Notes under the pieces: generated by a model | Seen by the model: the letters and a program-made list of their open reading frames with translations, nothing else | Databases searched by the model: none | What the model was told of the DNA's origin: nothing | Origin: Branchiostoma floridae | Taxonomy: Eukaryota; Chordata; Leptocardii; Amphioxiformes; Branchiostomatidae | NCBI RefSeq assembly: GCF_000003815.2 | Contig: NC_049997.1 | Span: 8,581,158 to 8,645,157, forward strand | Direction: 5' to 3' | DNA: 64,000 nt | Part shown: positions 43,734 through 57,500 of the stretch, piece by piece | How positions within the stretch are numbered: position 1 is the first letter of the stretch | How the letters are laid out: each line of letters begins with the position of its first letter | Program-made: the position numbers and the translations under genes

Positions 43734-46700
43734 ATACGGTTGATGTCGGCTCGAAGTGATCCATAATGACAGTGGATAAGGTACCTTCGACAAGACCACT
43801 TACAAATGAGTATTCTCAGACAGTACTTCTACTGCCATACTGTACTCCCACAACGTACCTCTTACCTCTAACTCCAGTTTTTGGCGACGCCACAGGGGCA
43901 AGTCTAACAGTATAGTATGCGTCCAGTTGTTATCCTTGTGTATTACATTCGAAGGTGCCTGACTTGGTAACCTTCAATACTATATGGTGCTACTCTTGTG
44001 TGTGAATTTAATTTCCTTTTATTGTACGAATTGGTTTGATATATGATAGCAACGTTGCCAAATATATACAGAAACAACCACCTGAAAAGAAAGCACGTAG
44101 AAGCAAGTCATGTATTGGCGACAGTTTGTAAATATAAACGCTGCGCAATTAGCATTTTGTAGACCGCTTGAGACGTTTCTGACGTTTATGTATAACATAT
44201 CCGTATCTCTCTACATGTCGATACACATAGTCATAGAATGAGGAGTGAATGGATACCTGTACTAGTAATACACGTATTTGTAGAGCTGAATACTTTGACG
44301 GTCGGACGTTTTCGTTAACCTTATTCAAAGGCAGAGAATCGGACCTATACATGGCTAGCTGGATACCAGAGTACGATTCCGTTTGGTTGTAGTTCTTTGA
44401 ATATGTTGCATGTGGCATTTTCCAGATTTTTGATAGCAAGAGGGACACAATACGTTTCACGCGGTAGTCAAATTCTATGCAGACTATGTTGTAATATGTA
44501 AGTGCACGTTATAGTATGAATATATTGAAAACAGATTCGCCTGCTTATACTTAGGATAGATTTACTATATATGCTCACATTTGTGCTGTTTATATGTGAG
44601 ATTTAAGCATATGAGATTTAAGATGCACTTTTAAGGTGTTTTAATGCATGTTTTAAGACAATGCAGTAGATAAGGCCATATTGATCATCTTCTAGAAATC
44701 CCGAAACTGAAGCGAGTGATAAAAAAGAAGAGTAAGATAGAATGCTCGATTTTTTAAAACTACAAATATGAATGAACACATGAGCATGGTATAATGAACA
44801 CATCCTTTTCCGTTGTAATTACAGATAACACTGTAAATAAAACATCTACACTTATCCTACCAAGTGGTACGTTGCGTTTTTTTCATAAATTTTATGATGA
44901 TAACGAGTATTGTCAACCCACAACCCACCCACCCCACACACACGCATGTGAAATTAAGTAAAGCACACACAAAACAGCTACAGTGACAACATTGCCATGT
45001 AAATGTATACAGGGCAGCAATGTGTGAATAGGAATTAGCACCATAGACAGCACCATCAGTTTTACTATGAATCAGAACCAGATACAAAAAATTTGAGTGT
45101 GGATGCAAATCAACACCAGTGACTTATGTGTTGTGAATCAGCACCAGGGACAGAATTGTGAGTGTGAATCAGAACCAAGGACAGTAAGTGAGTGTTAATC
45201 AGCACCAGGGACGGAACTGTGAGTGTGAATCAGCATCAGTTATGTGTGAATCAGCACCAGCAATGTGGGTGTGAATCAGCACCAAGGACAGTTATGTGAG
45301 TGTTAATTAGCACCAAGGACGGTTAACTTATGTGTGAATCAGCACCAGGGACAGAATTGTGAGTGTGAATCAGCACCAAGGACAGTTATGTGGGTGTGAA
45401 TCAGCACCAAGGAGTTATGTGTGAATAAGCACCAGGGACGGCAAAGTGAGTGTGAATCAGCACCAGGGACGGCAAAGTGAGTGTGAATCAGCACCAAGGA
45501 CAGTTATGTGTGAATCAGCACCAGGGATAGTTATGTGAGTGTTACTAGGACCAAGGACAGTTATGTGGTTGTGAATCAGCACCAAGGAGTTATGTGAGTG
45601 TGAATCAGCACCAAGGAGTTATGTGAGTGTGAATCAGCACTAAGGACAGAAATGTGTGAATCAGCACCAGGGACGAAACTGTGAGTGTGAATCAGCACCA
45701 ATGACGGTTATGTGGGTGTGAATCAGCACCAAGGACAGTTATGTGAGTTTGAATCAGCACCAGGGACAGATATGTGGGTGTGAACCAGGGACGGCAAAGT
45801 GAGTGTGAATCAGCACCAAGGACAGTTATGTGTGAATCAGCATCAGGGACGAAATTGTGAGTGTGAATCAGCACCAAGGACAGTTATGTGAGTGTGAATC
45901 AGCATCAGGGACAGCAATGTGGGTGTGAATCAGCACCAAGGAGTTATGTGAGTGTGAATCAGCACCAAGGAGTTATGTGTGAAATAGCACCAGGGACGGC
46001 AAAGTGATTGTGAATCAGCACCAGGGACTGCAATGTGGGTATGAATCAGTACAAGGGACAGCAATGTGAGTTTGAATGAACAACAGTGGCAGTGTCTGAG
46101 CTATGTCTAAGTGAATGTGGAAACCTACTGCTCTTCCTAAATACTAATAGATACTCGGTCACAATGGCTGACAAAAAAAGCCAACAATTGTTTAATTTGA
46201 AAAACTTTATTGTCAACACGGTACAAACTGCGCTCAATCGCTCTGATTTCACACGAATAATGGCCAGAGTGTGTAACGTTTAATTTGACCTGGATAACCG
46301 ACATCATCTCTTGTAGGTCCACTGATACAGTAGTGTTGCGCACACAGCAATTCAACTTTGGTTTGATTGTCAAACGTATCGAGTAGGGTTTATTTCAAGG
46401 CATCAGTTTGTACTACACGTGGCCTTTATAAACCATGTAAATACACTCAAATACGCCAAATTTCAATGTGCAAGACAATGCCAAACTGTTAAGCCAAAGT
46501 TGCTTATCTTTTAACTTTTAACTTGTCTATGGCAATAATGTCTGAAATTTCATGCGATTGTCGTTCTTTTTCTATGTGGGGTTAGAATGGTAACATATCA
46601 GTTAGCATATCTCTTAATACATACGAACACCCCTTCTTTGTACAAATACAACCAACGGTCTAACACTCACTACACGCTAGCCTCAAGCTCAAAAATATTC

Positions 46701-48270
46701 TTCTTTCAACAACAAAGTCGATCCGTAGCAAAAATATATCCTGAAAGGTGCAACATTTCAAAATCCACGCTAGCTACAGTAGGTTCTTTGTTGACTTTCG
46801 TTGGATATTTCCTGATTTCATTTGTGTGTGTAGCCGAAAATTCATACTTTTGTGGTGATATCAATGATTTACGGAGTGTATTCGTCAAGAATTAAAGACC
46901 ATCATAGTTGTGTTTTCATTATACCATGCTTTGAAAATATTGTATGGTTTAGTGGTACATTATTGTAGGGTTAAAAGGTACACAGGCATCACAGAATGTT
47001 GTTACAACTTGCCCGGTAGGGGTCGTTTTCAAAGCAAGTACCAGAATATGTAACGAAATGCTTGCATTATGTCATACCCTCCTGAAAGAAGATTCGACAA
47101 GTCTAAAGATTACGGATATCTATTCTATACAATATTTTCAGTATAATGTCGTTCGGTTAGGTAATTTTCATTTGGGGAACTTTAAAGATTATCTGGTTAA
47201 AATAATTCATTACGTAAAAAAATTCAGTTGCTAACTTCGCAATGATAAACTTTTAGTTCATATTACAATAATTAAATATCAAAACGTATATCATTTTAAA
47301 TTAACCAAATAATAACAGGTAAGGCGTGTTTGCTGTTGACGAAACAACTACTAGAAAGAAGAAGAAAACGTAGTTTGTACAAAGAGGAAAGGAAGAAAAT
47401 CCTACTTTTCATACATGCAGAAAAATACTTAGAACATTGATGAACTCAATTAACATAACTTATAAGAGAAACCATTTCTACGTGTTATAGCTAAATCTAA
47501 AAGAAAACGGTATTTCAAAAATAACCCTTAAAATCGAATAACTTTCAAACATAGTATAATTAAAAATGTCGACTATTCAACCATGCACTTCCCTGAAAAT
47601 TTTACCAAGTCCAGGGGATGTACTAGTAGTTTGCCTTCGTTAGCCTTTTGATTTAATTGAACAGTGCTTGGCCCTACACTGTAGCTTAAGCAATCAATTT
47701 GTGGGTCAATAGTCACTCTATGTTTTAGTGCTACATTATCATTGCAGTTGTAAGCTTGCTGGCGTAGAGTTACAAGCATTAGAAATACTTACAATGAAGC
47801 TATAACCTACCAAACACTAACTGTAACTTTTATGTACAAAATAATAACAGCACCAATGAGAAACCTTATAGAAATAGCTCTCAACAATCTGTTGATGAAG
47901 AAAATAGGAAGTTAAATGCCAGATTGTTTCATTAGTTTTCACTGAAGTTTTCGACGTATTCAATTACGAAATGAGTTCGGACAAAAATGTGTCTTTAGAA
48001 GTTCTTATCCGTGATATTCGGTCAACAGTTTTTGTCTTTTCAAATAAGGCAAAATTTACTTGCTGTGGCCTAAGGAAAGGTTTACGGAAAATGTTGAATC
48101 TATTTTCTTCCAAATAATTCTCTGTGGTGTAGGAATGTTCACATTTGGAATATGTAAACGCATCAGCCTCTTCCATACTGTTTTAAGGGCTACATATAAC
48201 AGTGGATTGAAACTCAACAGTGGCATATTCCTATTCCTTTCAACAGAATTGTTCTATCCTAAAACGCATG
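43734..48270. other. Spacer between the convergent 3' ends of genes A and B
   Basis: No exon is recognised. An AATAAA hexamer near 44830 could serve gene A, although it is about 1.1 kb past the stop. The minisatellite at 45065-46080 fills the middle. 46090-48270 is AT-rich single-copy sequence with no convincing coding or RNA feature. Confidence 0.5.
45065..46080 (+). repeat. Minisatellite of about 1 kb
   Basis: Around 30 imperfect units of about 20-40 bp on the theme GTGTGAATCAGCACCAAGGA, then CAGTTATGTGA. Variants include GGGACGGCAAAGTGA and AAGGAGTTATGTGA. Short length variants alternate, which suggests unequal exchange or slippage. Non-coding. Confidence 0.9.
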
Positions 48271-48566
48271 CTAGACGCTAGCTGGTTCCGGTTCTGCTGC
48301 TGCTTCCGGTTCCGGTTCAGCTGCCACTTCTGGTTCCGGTTCAGCAGCCGTGGCTTCCGGTTCCGATGCCGGTTCTGTTGTTGCTTCCGATTCCGGTGTG
48401 GATGCAGCTGCTGGCTCGGGTTCGGGCGAAGCTTCAGCTTCCGGTTCCGGTTTGGCTTCCGGTTCCGGTTCCGGCTTGGACTCAGGAGGTGGCGCAGTCT
48501 CAGTGATTGTCTCTGCAGTTTCCTTGGCAACGTCAGGGGTAGGGGTTGCTTCTTTCGGGGTCTTGT
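48271..48566 (-). CDS. Gene B C-terminal Pro-Glu-rich tail exon
   Basis: The acceptor TTACCAG|AC joins phase 1 to the previous exon (ATDKTPKEATPTPDVA). It continues with many PEPE/EPEAEA/EPAAA units before the stop. The repetition (codon pattern based on GAACCGGAA) indicates expansion by slippage. The tail is cytosolic if topology follows MS4A proteins. Gene A ends instead in a short DVKKEEV. It is likely disordered. Confidence 0.8.
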
Positions 48567-51500
48567 CTGGTAACAAGAAAAATGTTTGTTGTTTTCATCA
48601 TTATGCTAATCATTACACTAAAGTATTGCACTCACCTGAACCATTTAGTCGAGCATTCAAAAGCTGGACAGCAACAGCTATGGAGTCATTATTATTCCCG
48701 TCATGTTGGTAGGGTGGATAGACCAAGTAGGTTGCAATACATCTTTAAATCTCCTTGGAAAGAACGGAATTATTTTAGTCTTGTGATCTTGAAATGCGAA
48801 GGAGCAAAAGCCAAACTTTTGATGCAGGGCAGGAAATCAAATATTTTCAGAAAAAAATTTCCCATAATGCCTCTGTGTCTTTAACCCTCCAACATGGCGG
48901 ACGCAATGTTACGTCATCGTCACCTGACTGCAATATCACACATTAGAGTCTTCTGGTGCCCGTCAGTTGCCGTTTCATCTGGATTATTAACGTCAGGAAC
49001 TGAAAGCCACACAAATGACGCCAAGCAGCAAGCTGCATACTTACCAACATGGGGCAAAGCAGGCTCTAAATCAAATAAAACGGGTCTTCTCCAAGAGGCG
49101 GTGGGTGGTAGGGGAGGGGAAGGGGGAGGGGCACTGCGGTCTTTAGATCAAAAGGGTGGGAGGGGGAGGGGAAGACACAAATGAAAAATAAACAAAAACG
49201 ACATGAAGACTTTGACTCGACCTAAAACAAGGGACGATTTAGGATGGGTGGTAAGTTAACTGCAGACGACTGTACGACAGTGTGTTAGCGTTATGTACAT
49301 CCTGGCAAAGATGAGTTGTTGTGTCAGCGCGCATGCGCCAATATTCAAATGGCGCGGAGACGAGACCAGCATTCTTTACTGTTTAAGACTCACCTAAAAC
49401 TTAATTCAATCATCAGTGTCAGTCTGTGACCCGGAATTAGGCACTAGGCTCTGCACCGGCACAAAATAAACAAATGTGGATTAGTTCAGACAAAAATTAA
49501 AGAAAAGAATTAACGTGAAAATTATTTTTAAAAAAGAAGGGAATTTAGGGTCAGTGTATTGGGATAAGGGTTGGGAAATTGTGGTGAGGATAGAATAAAT
49601 TGGAATAGTTGGGAAGGGTAAAAACAAAACAGAAAATGACAAAATAACATAAATTAGAGAAATTGACAAACAAAATTTTGACGAAATCATAGAGTGGTGT
49701 TAAGGTCAACACTGAAGAAAAAGAAAATAAATGCAGTGAAAATATAGGAAAAAAAAACTTGGACTTTGGGCGTCTCCTTGCCTGTTTGGCATGTTTATAT
49801 GTTCACTCCAGCTTTCCCCTCGTCGTCTCTGCTTCTCACTGATCTTACCTATTCGTTTATTTTGTAAAAAAAAAAGTGAAGTCTTCCCTACCTGTAGCAA
49901 CAATCTTGATGGACCCGTCCGGCTGCTGGACTGCCCTTTGACCTGGCTTCAGAGCCACGGCCTTGGTCCCGTCATACACCACGATAGCCGGGGCCTGGGT
50001 TCAACAATAACACAAAAGCGTCACACAAATGTTGTGATTACTGACCCTGAAAAAGGGAACAATGATAAAAGTGTATGTGTATGGCACATAGCAAGATGTC
50101 CATACCACAAACATATCACAGAAATGTTTATCTTTCGTCCTTGTTAACCATTATGGTAACAAAAGTTAACCTGGTATCCATTGTAACTAAGGACTATCTC
50201 GTCGTGTCCATGGTGACCAAACTTCACCTGGTATCCATGACAACGAAGGACCATGGTAACCAATATAAACATGGTATCTACGGCAACCGAGACTTCACCA
50301 TGGTAACCAAACTTCACCTTATATCCATCGCAACTAAGACTTACCTCGTGACCATGGTAACCAATATTCACCTGGTTTCCATGACGACTAAGACTAAGCA
50401 CATGATCATGATAATCAATAAACAACATAGTATCCATGGCAACGAAAAATTACCTCATGACCATGTAACCAAACTAAACCTTGTACCCATGGCAACTAAG
50501 ACTCTAAGGCCGTGGTAACTAACAAACTTAGCCTTGTATTCATGGCAACGATGAGTTACCTCATGACTATGGTAACCAAACTTCAACTTGTATCCATGGC
50601 AACTAAAGCCTACCTCGTGCCCATGGTAACCAGTGCAGAGTCCGAGGCAGCTGATGATGGCGGCGATGAGGGACAGGACGAACTCGATCACGGCGAAGAT
50701 GAAGATGATTCCCCACAGAGCCCAGTGGTCGTCCTGTAGGGCAAATGTTGAAGTTCAAATCCCGTTTTCATTACTGTGGACGCCAGACTGTTTGCAGGGA
50801 TTACACAGACCAACTCTAGGGCCAACATACGTCCGAGTGAATTCTACAAATTCCCCTAAAAGTTAGATATTATCAGGATCGGGCCCGGGCTAGGGCATAC
50901 TAATAATGACAGGCTGGGGGTCTGGCATCCAGGCTCCGTTTCCATGTACATGTACAGGAATAAATAGAAGGTACGGAATCTGTTGATATGCAACTAATCT
51001 CTTACCGAGTCTTTCATAATTGAAGGTTCTTCGATCAAATCAAAAGTAGTAAGTATTTCAAATAATAGACAAAGTTGTTCTACTTTATAATAGTTACTAG
51101 ACGCAGTTAACACAACACTAGCTTGGATACGTAGAGCCTAGGGGATAGAAGTAATTCGATGGAATACCGTGTACAAAGCCGCTGGCGCCGTTACATGCTT
51201 ATAATACTTTACAAATAGACAATAACTGTAAGAAAATGTCAAAACAAGACTTGTTTACTTAATGTTATGCAAGGACGATCATGCTATCGACACAATATGT
51301 AAATATGTCTCCATGTGTTCAAAAAGAGAGAAGAACATGTTTAGATGCAGTCATTAGAGATTGTAACACATAGTGCCTTAGTTCCTTTTCCATTTAGACT
51401 AGTTTAAAAGCATTGTATAAGTTTAGTTTTTTCCTCTGCATCCAGAAGACCATATGTGGTCCTCTTGTGCATTTAGCCCTCGGGCATGAATATGCAATAA

Positions 51501-54500
51501 AGATTATCATATAATGAAAAAAGAAGTCAAACCTTCCAGTGAAGTATGTAGAATCATAAGATAGCTGTATAGAATAGACACTTGTTACTTTTTACTGTCT
51601 GTATCCTTGCATATAGCCTACGGGCATGAATATGCAAATAAATGAATATATGTAATGAAAGTTGACTAATACAGATACATGTGTAGACTCACATAGTATG
51701 GCCAGTAGATTTCGGGCTCCTCGGTGGGCCCTGCGGTGTCGGCCCCGGCGGCTGGTCCGGTGCCGCCCAGCACGTTAGCGGTACCCGGCACGGATGCAGG
51801 GGTCGGGAACTCAGCATCGTTACCGGTGGCGGTGGGGCGAATCAGGGTGACGTACGGGGGCTGTAAAATCAGAATTATGATGATGTAATACTTCCTGCAA
51901 CCTATGATCCACTGCTTACTGAGTCACGTGTTCTATCTACATAACGTGACGTCACGACAGCAGTGGATTGTTCATTCCATGACGAAGATTGGTGCTGTTC
52001 AGTCGCAAATTTGCGAGTCCAATTTTTGTGTTGGACATTACAGTTAAACTTAAGTTCAATAAGTATGATGATGTAGTTGGAAATGCTTACTAGCTGAATT
52101 CAAAGAATTGGGACTTATCCGGATTTTACCCCGAAAAGACCGCCCGAAATTAAACAGGGAGAGGAAAATATAGGAAAACATTTCATTTGCTTTTGTCAGT
52201 TTTGAGCAACTTGTTTCTGTTTGAACTCCAAACTGACGGGGCACAGTTCACGTCCCCAGGGTGGTCTTAGTGTACCCTGGGATCGTGAACACTTCCAGCC
52301 TGCCACGCGTCCGTCATCAGTCCGTTAATAATGTATCATCTACCCGGCAGGGATGTTTTGTATACTCAGAGATACGAAAGGTGCCTGATCCCTTGGAGGT
52401 GGCTTCTTTGAGACATTTGCTGACAAGTTGTTGGGTCTAACTAAATTCCATTCATTCATGCTCAAGGCAAAGATAAGGGAAACTGTATTATTCTCCAAAA
52501 AAAAAATGTTACAGTTGTTGATCGTTTTTTACTTTAAGAATTACGAAACTTTGTAATTTGAATTTCCTTGTTAACACAACATCTTTAACGTATCTTTGTT
52601 GTTACGCTGATGTCCTGCATGCTAAACAACACACAACGAAACAGTGATTTATATAATACGAAACCACTCTAATATTCACCTCACCAAACTCTATACCTAC
52701 AGTAAACAAACATTTAAAAAAAGCGAAAGAAAAACAGAAGAGGAGACAGCAAAACCAAGCTACATCTAGGACAAAACATACAAAAAACGGACGGTTCTAT
52801 AAACTANNNNNNNNNNNNNNNNNNNNNNNNNNNNNNNNNNNNNNNNNNNNNNNNNNNNNNNNNNNNNNNNNNNNNNNNNNNNNNNNNNNNNNNNNNNNNN
52901 NNNNNNGTAGCTGCCACTTCCCATCATGAAATGTAGATGTCATCTAGTTCCAACTTAATCAGCAACAGCTAATCGGAAGCCCCTCAGGCTAGCTTCCCTT
53001 TTGTACTAACCCAATGAGTTCATCTAATAATTAGAAAAACGCCCGGCCTTACAATCGGTTTCTTTGTAACAAACAGTTCTTTGATGGACTAAAAACACTC
53101 ACTACGCCCGCTGTGCTTCTCGTACGCAATTCTCGTTTTATCTCTCCTGGGTTTGCAAGACTATGTCAGTTTTCTATGTCTACCAACTAACAACGAAAAT
53201 AGTAGTCACTATCTGCATCAAATTAAATAAAAAGGAGTTTAAAGAAAGCAAAATGTTTGAAAAAAAAAGTTGTTTTGCCTCACCAGACAGCCATTCTCGG
53301 GTCTCCGTGCTGAAGCCACAGCAAAGACACCAGCGATGATCACCTGTAAGTAACACACAACAATTAAGTCAAGCGCAAACTGCAGTCCAAGTCTTCTAAA
53401 CGATTTGTACACACTAGAAACAGCTTGCATGTTGCAAAGGCCTAACAATAATAACATCTGCTTTTTGAAAAGTAATCTAAAACTTTAGCGTTTTTACATA
53501 TACATGACGTTTACTATATATTTCTTCCTTTTCCATTACGATATTTTTTTACTACTGCGGTTACACCAACAGGCACTTTTGAAATCCTTTGGAATCACCT
53601 AGCCAAATTGGTAGTATGTCACGTCCGCGGACGTTTGCGGGGTAAAACTATGTTTTCAAAGTCTCTGCCAGATTGAATACGCTGGCTACTATTGGGAGAA
53701 AACGTTTCAGGGGACTGTGGGGAGTTTTGCTACCTAAGCAGGGGAGATGGTCGGCCGCGCAACCGGAGGAGAAACATGGACCCAAGGGTGGACTGACTCT
53801 TCTGGCCAATTTCCCGATTTTTTTGTCGAATTCTACAATCCCCGTACCTCCGTAGGAAGGCCTGGTTAAGCCTTCAAACAGACAACACTTATATAGTCGT
53901 GCGACTGTTATTGACTATTCGTTGTGGGCAACATTATTGACTATTCGTTGTGGGCAACATGTGAATGCCAGGACCCCATCACAAGAACTCATAACAAAAG
54001 TATCCACTTGGGCTTCTTCAAACGAGTGTTTGTCGTGCCAAGAAAAATTCCAGCCCAACTCCAACCCCTGAAACGACCTTGGGTGCCTAATATGTAATGT
54101 GAACCGCAAGGTCACGGCAGCTAATTGAATCCAGACTTCAGAACTGCATTAGGATCCTTCTAACAGTACCATACACTCCCCACAACAGAGAGACTGTTTT
54201 CCACACAAACGTATATCGTTGTACACTAGTTGTCTTGCTTCAGTATGCTTGGTCTGCAACTATTGACACCGCATCAAAACTGCATCTACACTTTGAACAA
54301 TTTGGAATGCAGTAGTTTCCTTGTCAATTTAGAATCCAATCTTAATCGTTATCTGGCGCAATATGAAAATTGTTATTACATTTTAACCGATTTACGCCAT
54401 CGTATGTGTTTCGATTTGTTTCCCCTGTAATTAGCCTTCGAGCATTAGTTGCAAAATAAATATGTTGTACTTGACATTTCATCTATTAAGCTGAGAAACA

Positions 54501-57500
54501 TGCTAAAGTAAACCATTCTAGAACCAAAACACTTTATTTCTAGGACTTCATTTTCGATATACTTGATCTATAAAATGTTACGGTAACTCCTTTGAGAAAA
54601 ACTGTGACGTAAGGCAAGTCACAAGACTGAATGACAAAGCACGATGAAGTCCCGGGACTCTATTAACGTCAACCCAAGACCCCCGAGGTTACACGTCTTT
54701 CCTGGTTCCTGCCGGTTGATGAGATAAACAGGCAGTCCGTAAAACCTAGAGTCACGAAGGGGACTTATAAATACATCTCTACATCAGGAGTATACCATAG
54801 TTTCTACCAGACTCCCGCCTGGCCGAATAAGGGGGTTTGTTTGTTTGTTTGGTTTATTGGGTCAAGTTAGGAATAAAAGCCTAGTACTAGTAGTAGGAGT
54901 TAATTGGCCTAGGGGTGTTGGTAAACTGTATTCTTCGGCCATCTAACTTTTCTGGCGTGTTTTCAGTCTTATTTGGCCAATTTTTACTATTTTTCCAGTG
55001 GCCTATGAAGCATGGTAGAGGCTAAGTAGACCTATGGAAGAGAGAAGATTAGATTGATATCCAAGACTTCAACTGTTTGCTTCTTCTCTCAATGGAAACG
55101 GTAATATACATGTGTTAGGTCAATTAAGATATACAAATAGTACAATGATTCCAAAAAGTAATAAAAGTTTTAGGGCGTAGTATTCATCGATCTATACCGT
55201 ATGCACAACTCAGTATTCAAACCATGATTTCCCAGTCCTATTCATTTGTAAAATCGAAAAGTAGTTGGTTGGATTACTCGAGGCTTGTGCTTGTGTCGAT
55301 TAAGCATTCTAGTGAAGTTCTAGTACGTCATTCTTCCAAATTGAGACCACCCTAACAAGATTATTCTAGCTGGTTATCTCGTTAAATCTCGGGCTGCCTC
55401 GTTATGTCTCGCGTGAGGACGGGGAGACAGGCTTGTTTGTCAAGTTCGATTTGGATTCTAATGCAGGCTATTATTTTCTTTACAGGGCCAACAACAAATC
55501 AAACAACAGAAAGTATTAAATCCTCTTGCGTCATAATTTTCTCCCGTTCAGAACATCTCTTTACACTTTCCATTTTCTTCCTCCTTGGTATTCAACAAAA
55601 AGCGAGATAAATGTATTTTGCTCGAGTTTATAACTAAAAAAGCATTGAGTAAACTGTGTAACTCAAATGCATTTGAAAAATCTACAATTGGTACGGAGCA
55701 ATAACTTGCTAACAAGCCGTCTTTTCGTTCTCACGAAGATATAATGACAAAGTAACTGGATGTTGTTTTGACTGCTGTTGATTCTATTAACGATTTCACC
55801 AAAGGTTGTTCAGACTCGGTTGTTTCAGATGACCGATCTGTCATTGAAGCTGGTCAGCTGACATACTTTTCTTTCAGTTTCACACCAAAATGTCGTCTGA
55901 AACAATATGGCCGACCATTCACGACCTAGCTTTCTAAACTGATTGATAAACTAGTAGTGTACTTGATCCCTAATACAACTTCCGTTCAAGACTTCATTTC
56001 AGATCCATTTTCTAACAATAAAGCACCTTACCTCAATTTTGTGAGATTTTTTTTTGGGGGGGGGGGGGCGGGGGGGGGGGTGATTTTCAAATTTCGCCGT
56101 AGCAATGCTGTGAATTATAGATTATACAATGTACAACTTCGAAGTACACAAAAATACAAAACAAAAATACGCGTACGACCGTTCGTTTAGAGTTAACTGA
56201 ATCAATCAACTAGAAGATGGTGTCAAATTATCAAGATAATTTAAATGCCATTCCTTCCCTCTTTAGCCCTTATTTCGAAATGATCGACAGTTGAGTACAC
56301 CTTGGTGACATGAGATTGATCCAATGATTGATTGACTTGGAATTCGTAACACATGTTGGTCCTCCTCCTTATTTAGTACATAGCAGCGGTTATTTAGTAC
56401 GTACGAAACGAAAACAATTCACAAAACAAAACTATATTACTGCAGAACAGATATCAGCGTTCGGTTGCAGTATCCAAGAAAGCCACCAAGGCGTAGGCAG
56501 CCAATTTTATTTCCCGTAATTCGTAGGGAAAACCATCTTATCTACGTAATTCGTAGCGAGGCGACCAAATTTAGCGTAATTGCCTTCCTTGATTTAGCGT
56601 AATACGTAGGGGGTTCTTTTAAATTCAGCGTAAATCGTTGTCGGAACTCCCCATGCAGACCCTCTTACCAAAAAGAAACCCTCTAGCAAAAAATCTTAGC
56701 TAGATTTTTAGTCTTAGTTAGACTTCTTGGCAAAGTTTTGAAAACAGTAAAACCACACCTGCAAGGAATAAAATACCTGATTTGAAGCTGTGTTAACTTC
56801 GGGTTATCTACTGCAAACAGGCGCACAGCTAACCTGATCGTTAAAAATTAGGTTTTTGAATTTTTTTTAAAATCAAGTCGTTACCTGCGACAAGAAAAAC
56901 TGTTGGTGGCGTGTGAACTGCTTGCCATTTTTGACATTTCCCACAGTGACACGTTCGGGCTCTCAGTAGCTTGTGGCGGTCAGACTACAATATTAGGTTA
57001 TGGATATGCGGTGTCGAGTTACCAGCAAAACGTGAAAATCCGCAACATTTCTTGGGGCTGAGGACAGGGTATGCCGACGGGGGTCACAAGGCGGTACCCT
57101 TGCCAGCGATGTAGTGTATGTAAGGGGCAGGAAATACAGTTGTGTATGTGACATATTCTTCATGCAGAGGTCATGGTCGAGGGGGTTGGGGTGGGGGGCA
57201 TGTGACGTGAGAAATCGCGGACACTACTAGTACTTACCCCCAAACCTCTGCTTGGAGTAAAAACGTTTGAGGGGGGGGCGGTAGCACTTATCAATATGGG
57301 AAGCTTTTGACTCGAAATTTGATTGTAAATCTATTTCAATTCTGGAGATATCTTACGAAGGGTCGGACTTGTATGACGTTTTAGTTGCAACAAACCCTTG
57401 CTCATAACGACACTCTTTCTTGCTGAAGCATTAGAGGGTAATAACTGAATTGTCCCTTGTCTGTACAGACACCAGGGGTCAACCAAACACCGAACGCTCC

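Noticed and set aside
46137-46373. Minus-strand frame containing VKLNVTHSGHYSCEI, reminiscent of the end of an immunoglobulin domain.
   Set aside because: Only one short motif, no preceding Ig strand or cysteine partner and no clear splice sites. Probably chance.
48240-48712. Long plus-strand open frames rich in Gly/Ser or Arg/Cys.
   Set aside because: They are other-frame readings of the repetitive Pro-Glu-rich last exon of gene B, which is supported by its acceptor and phase.
49036-49062. CATACTTACCAACATGGGG resembling the 5' end of U1 snRNA.
   Set aside because: The similarity stops after about ten bases and no further U1 structure or Sm site follows.
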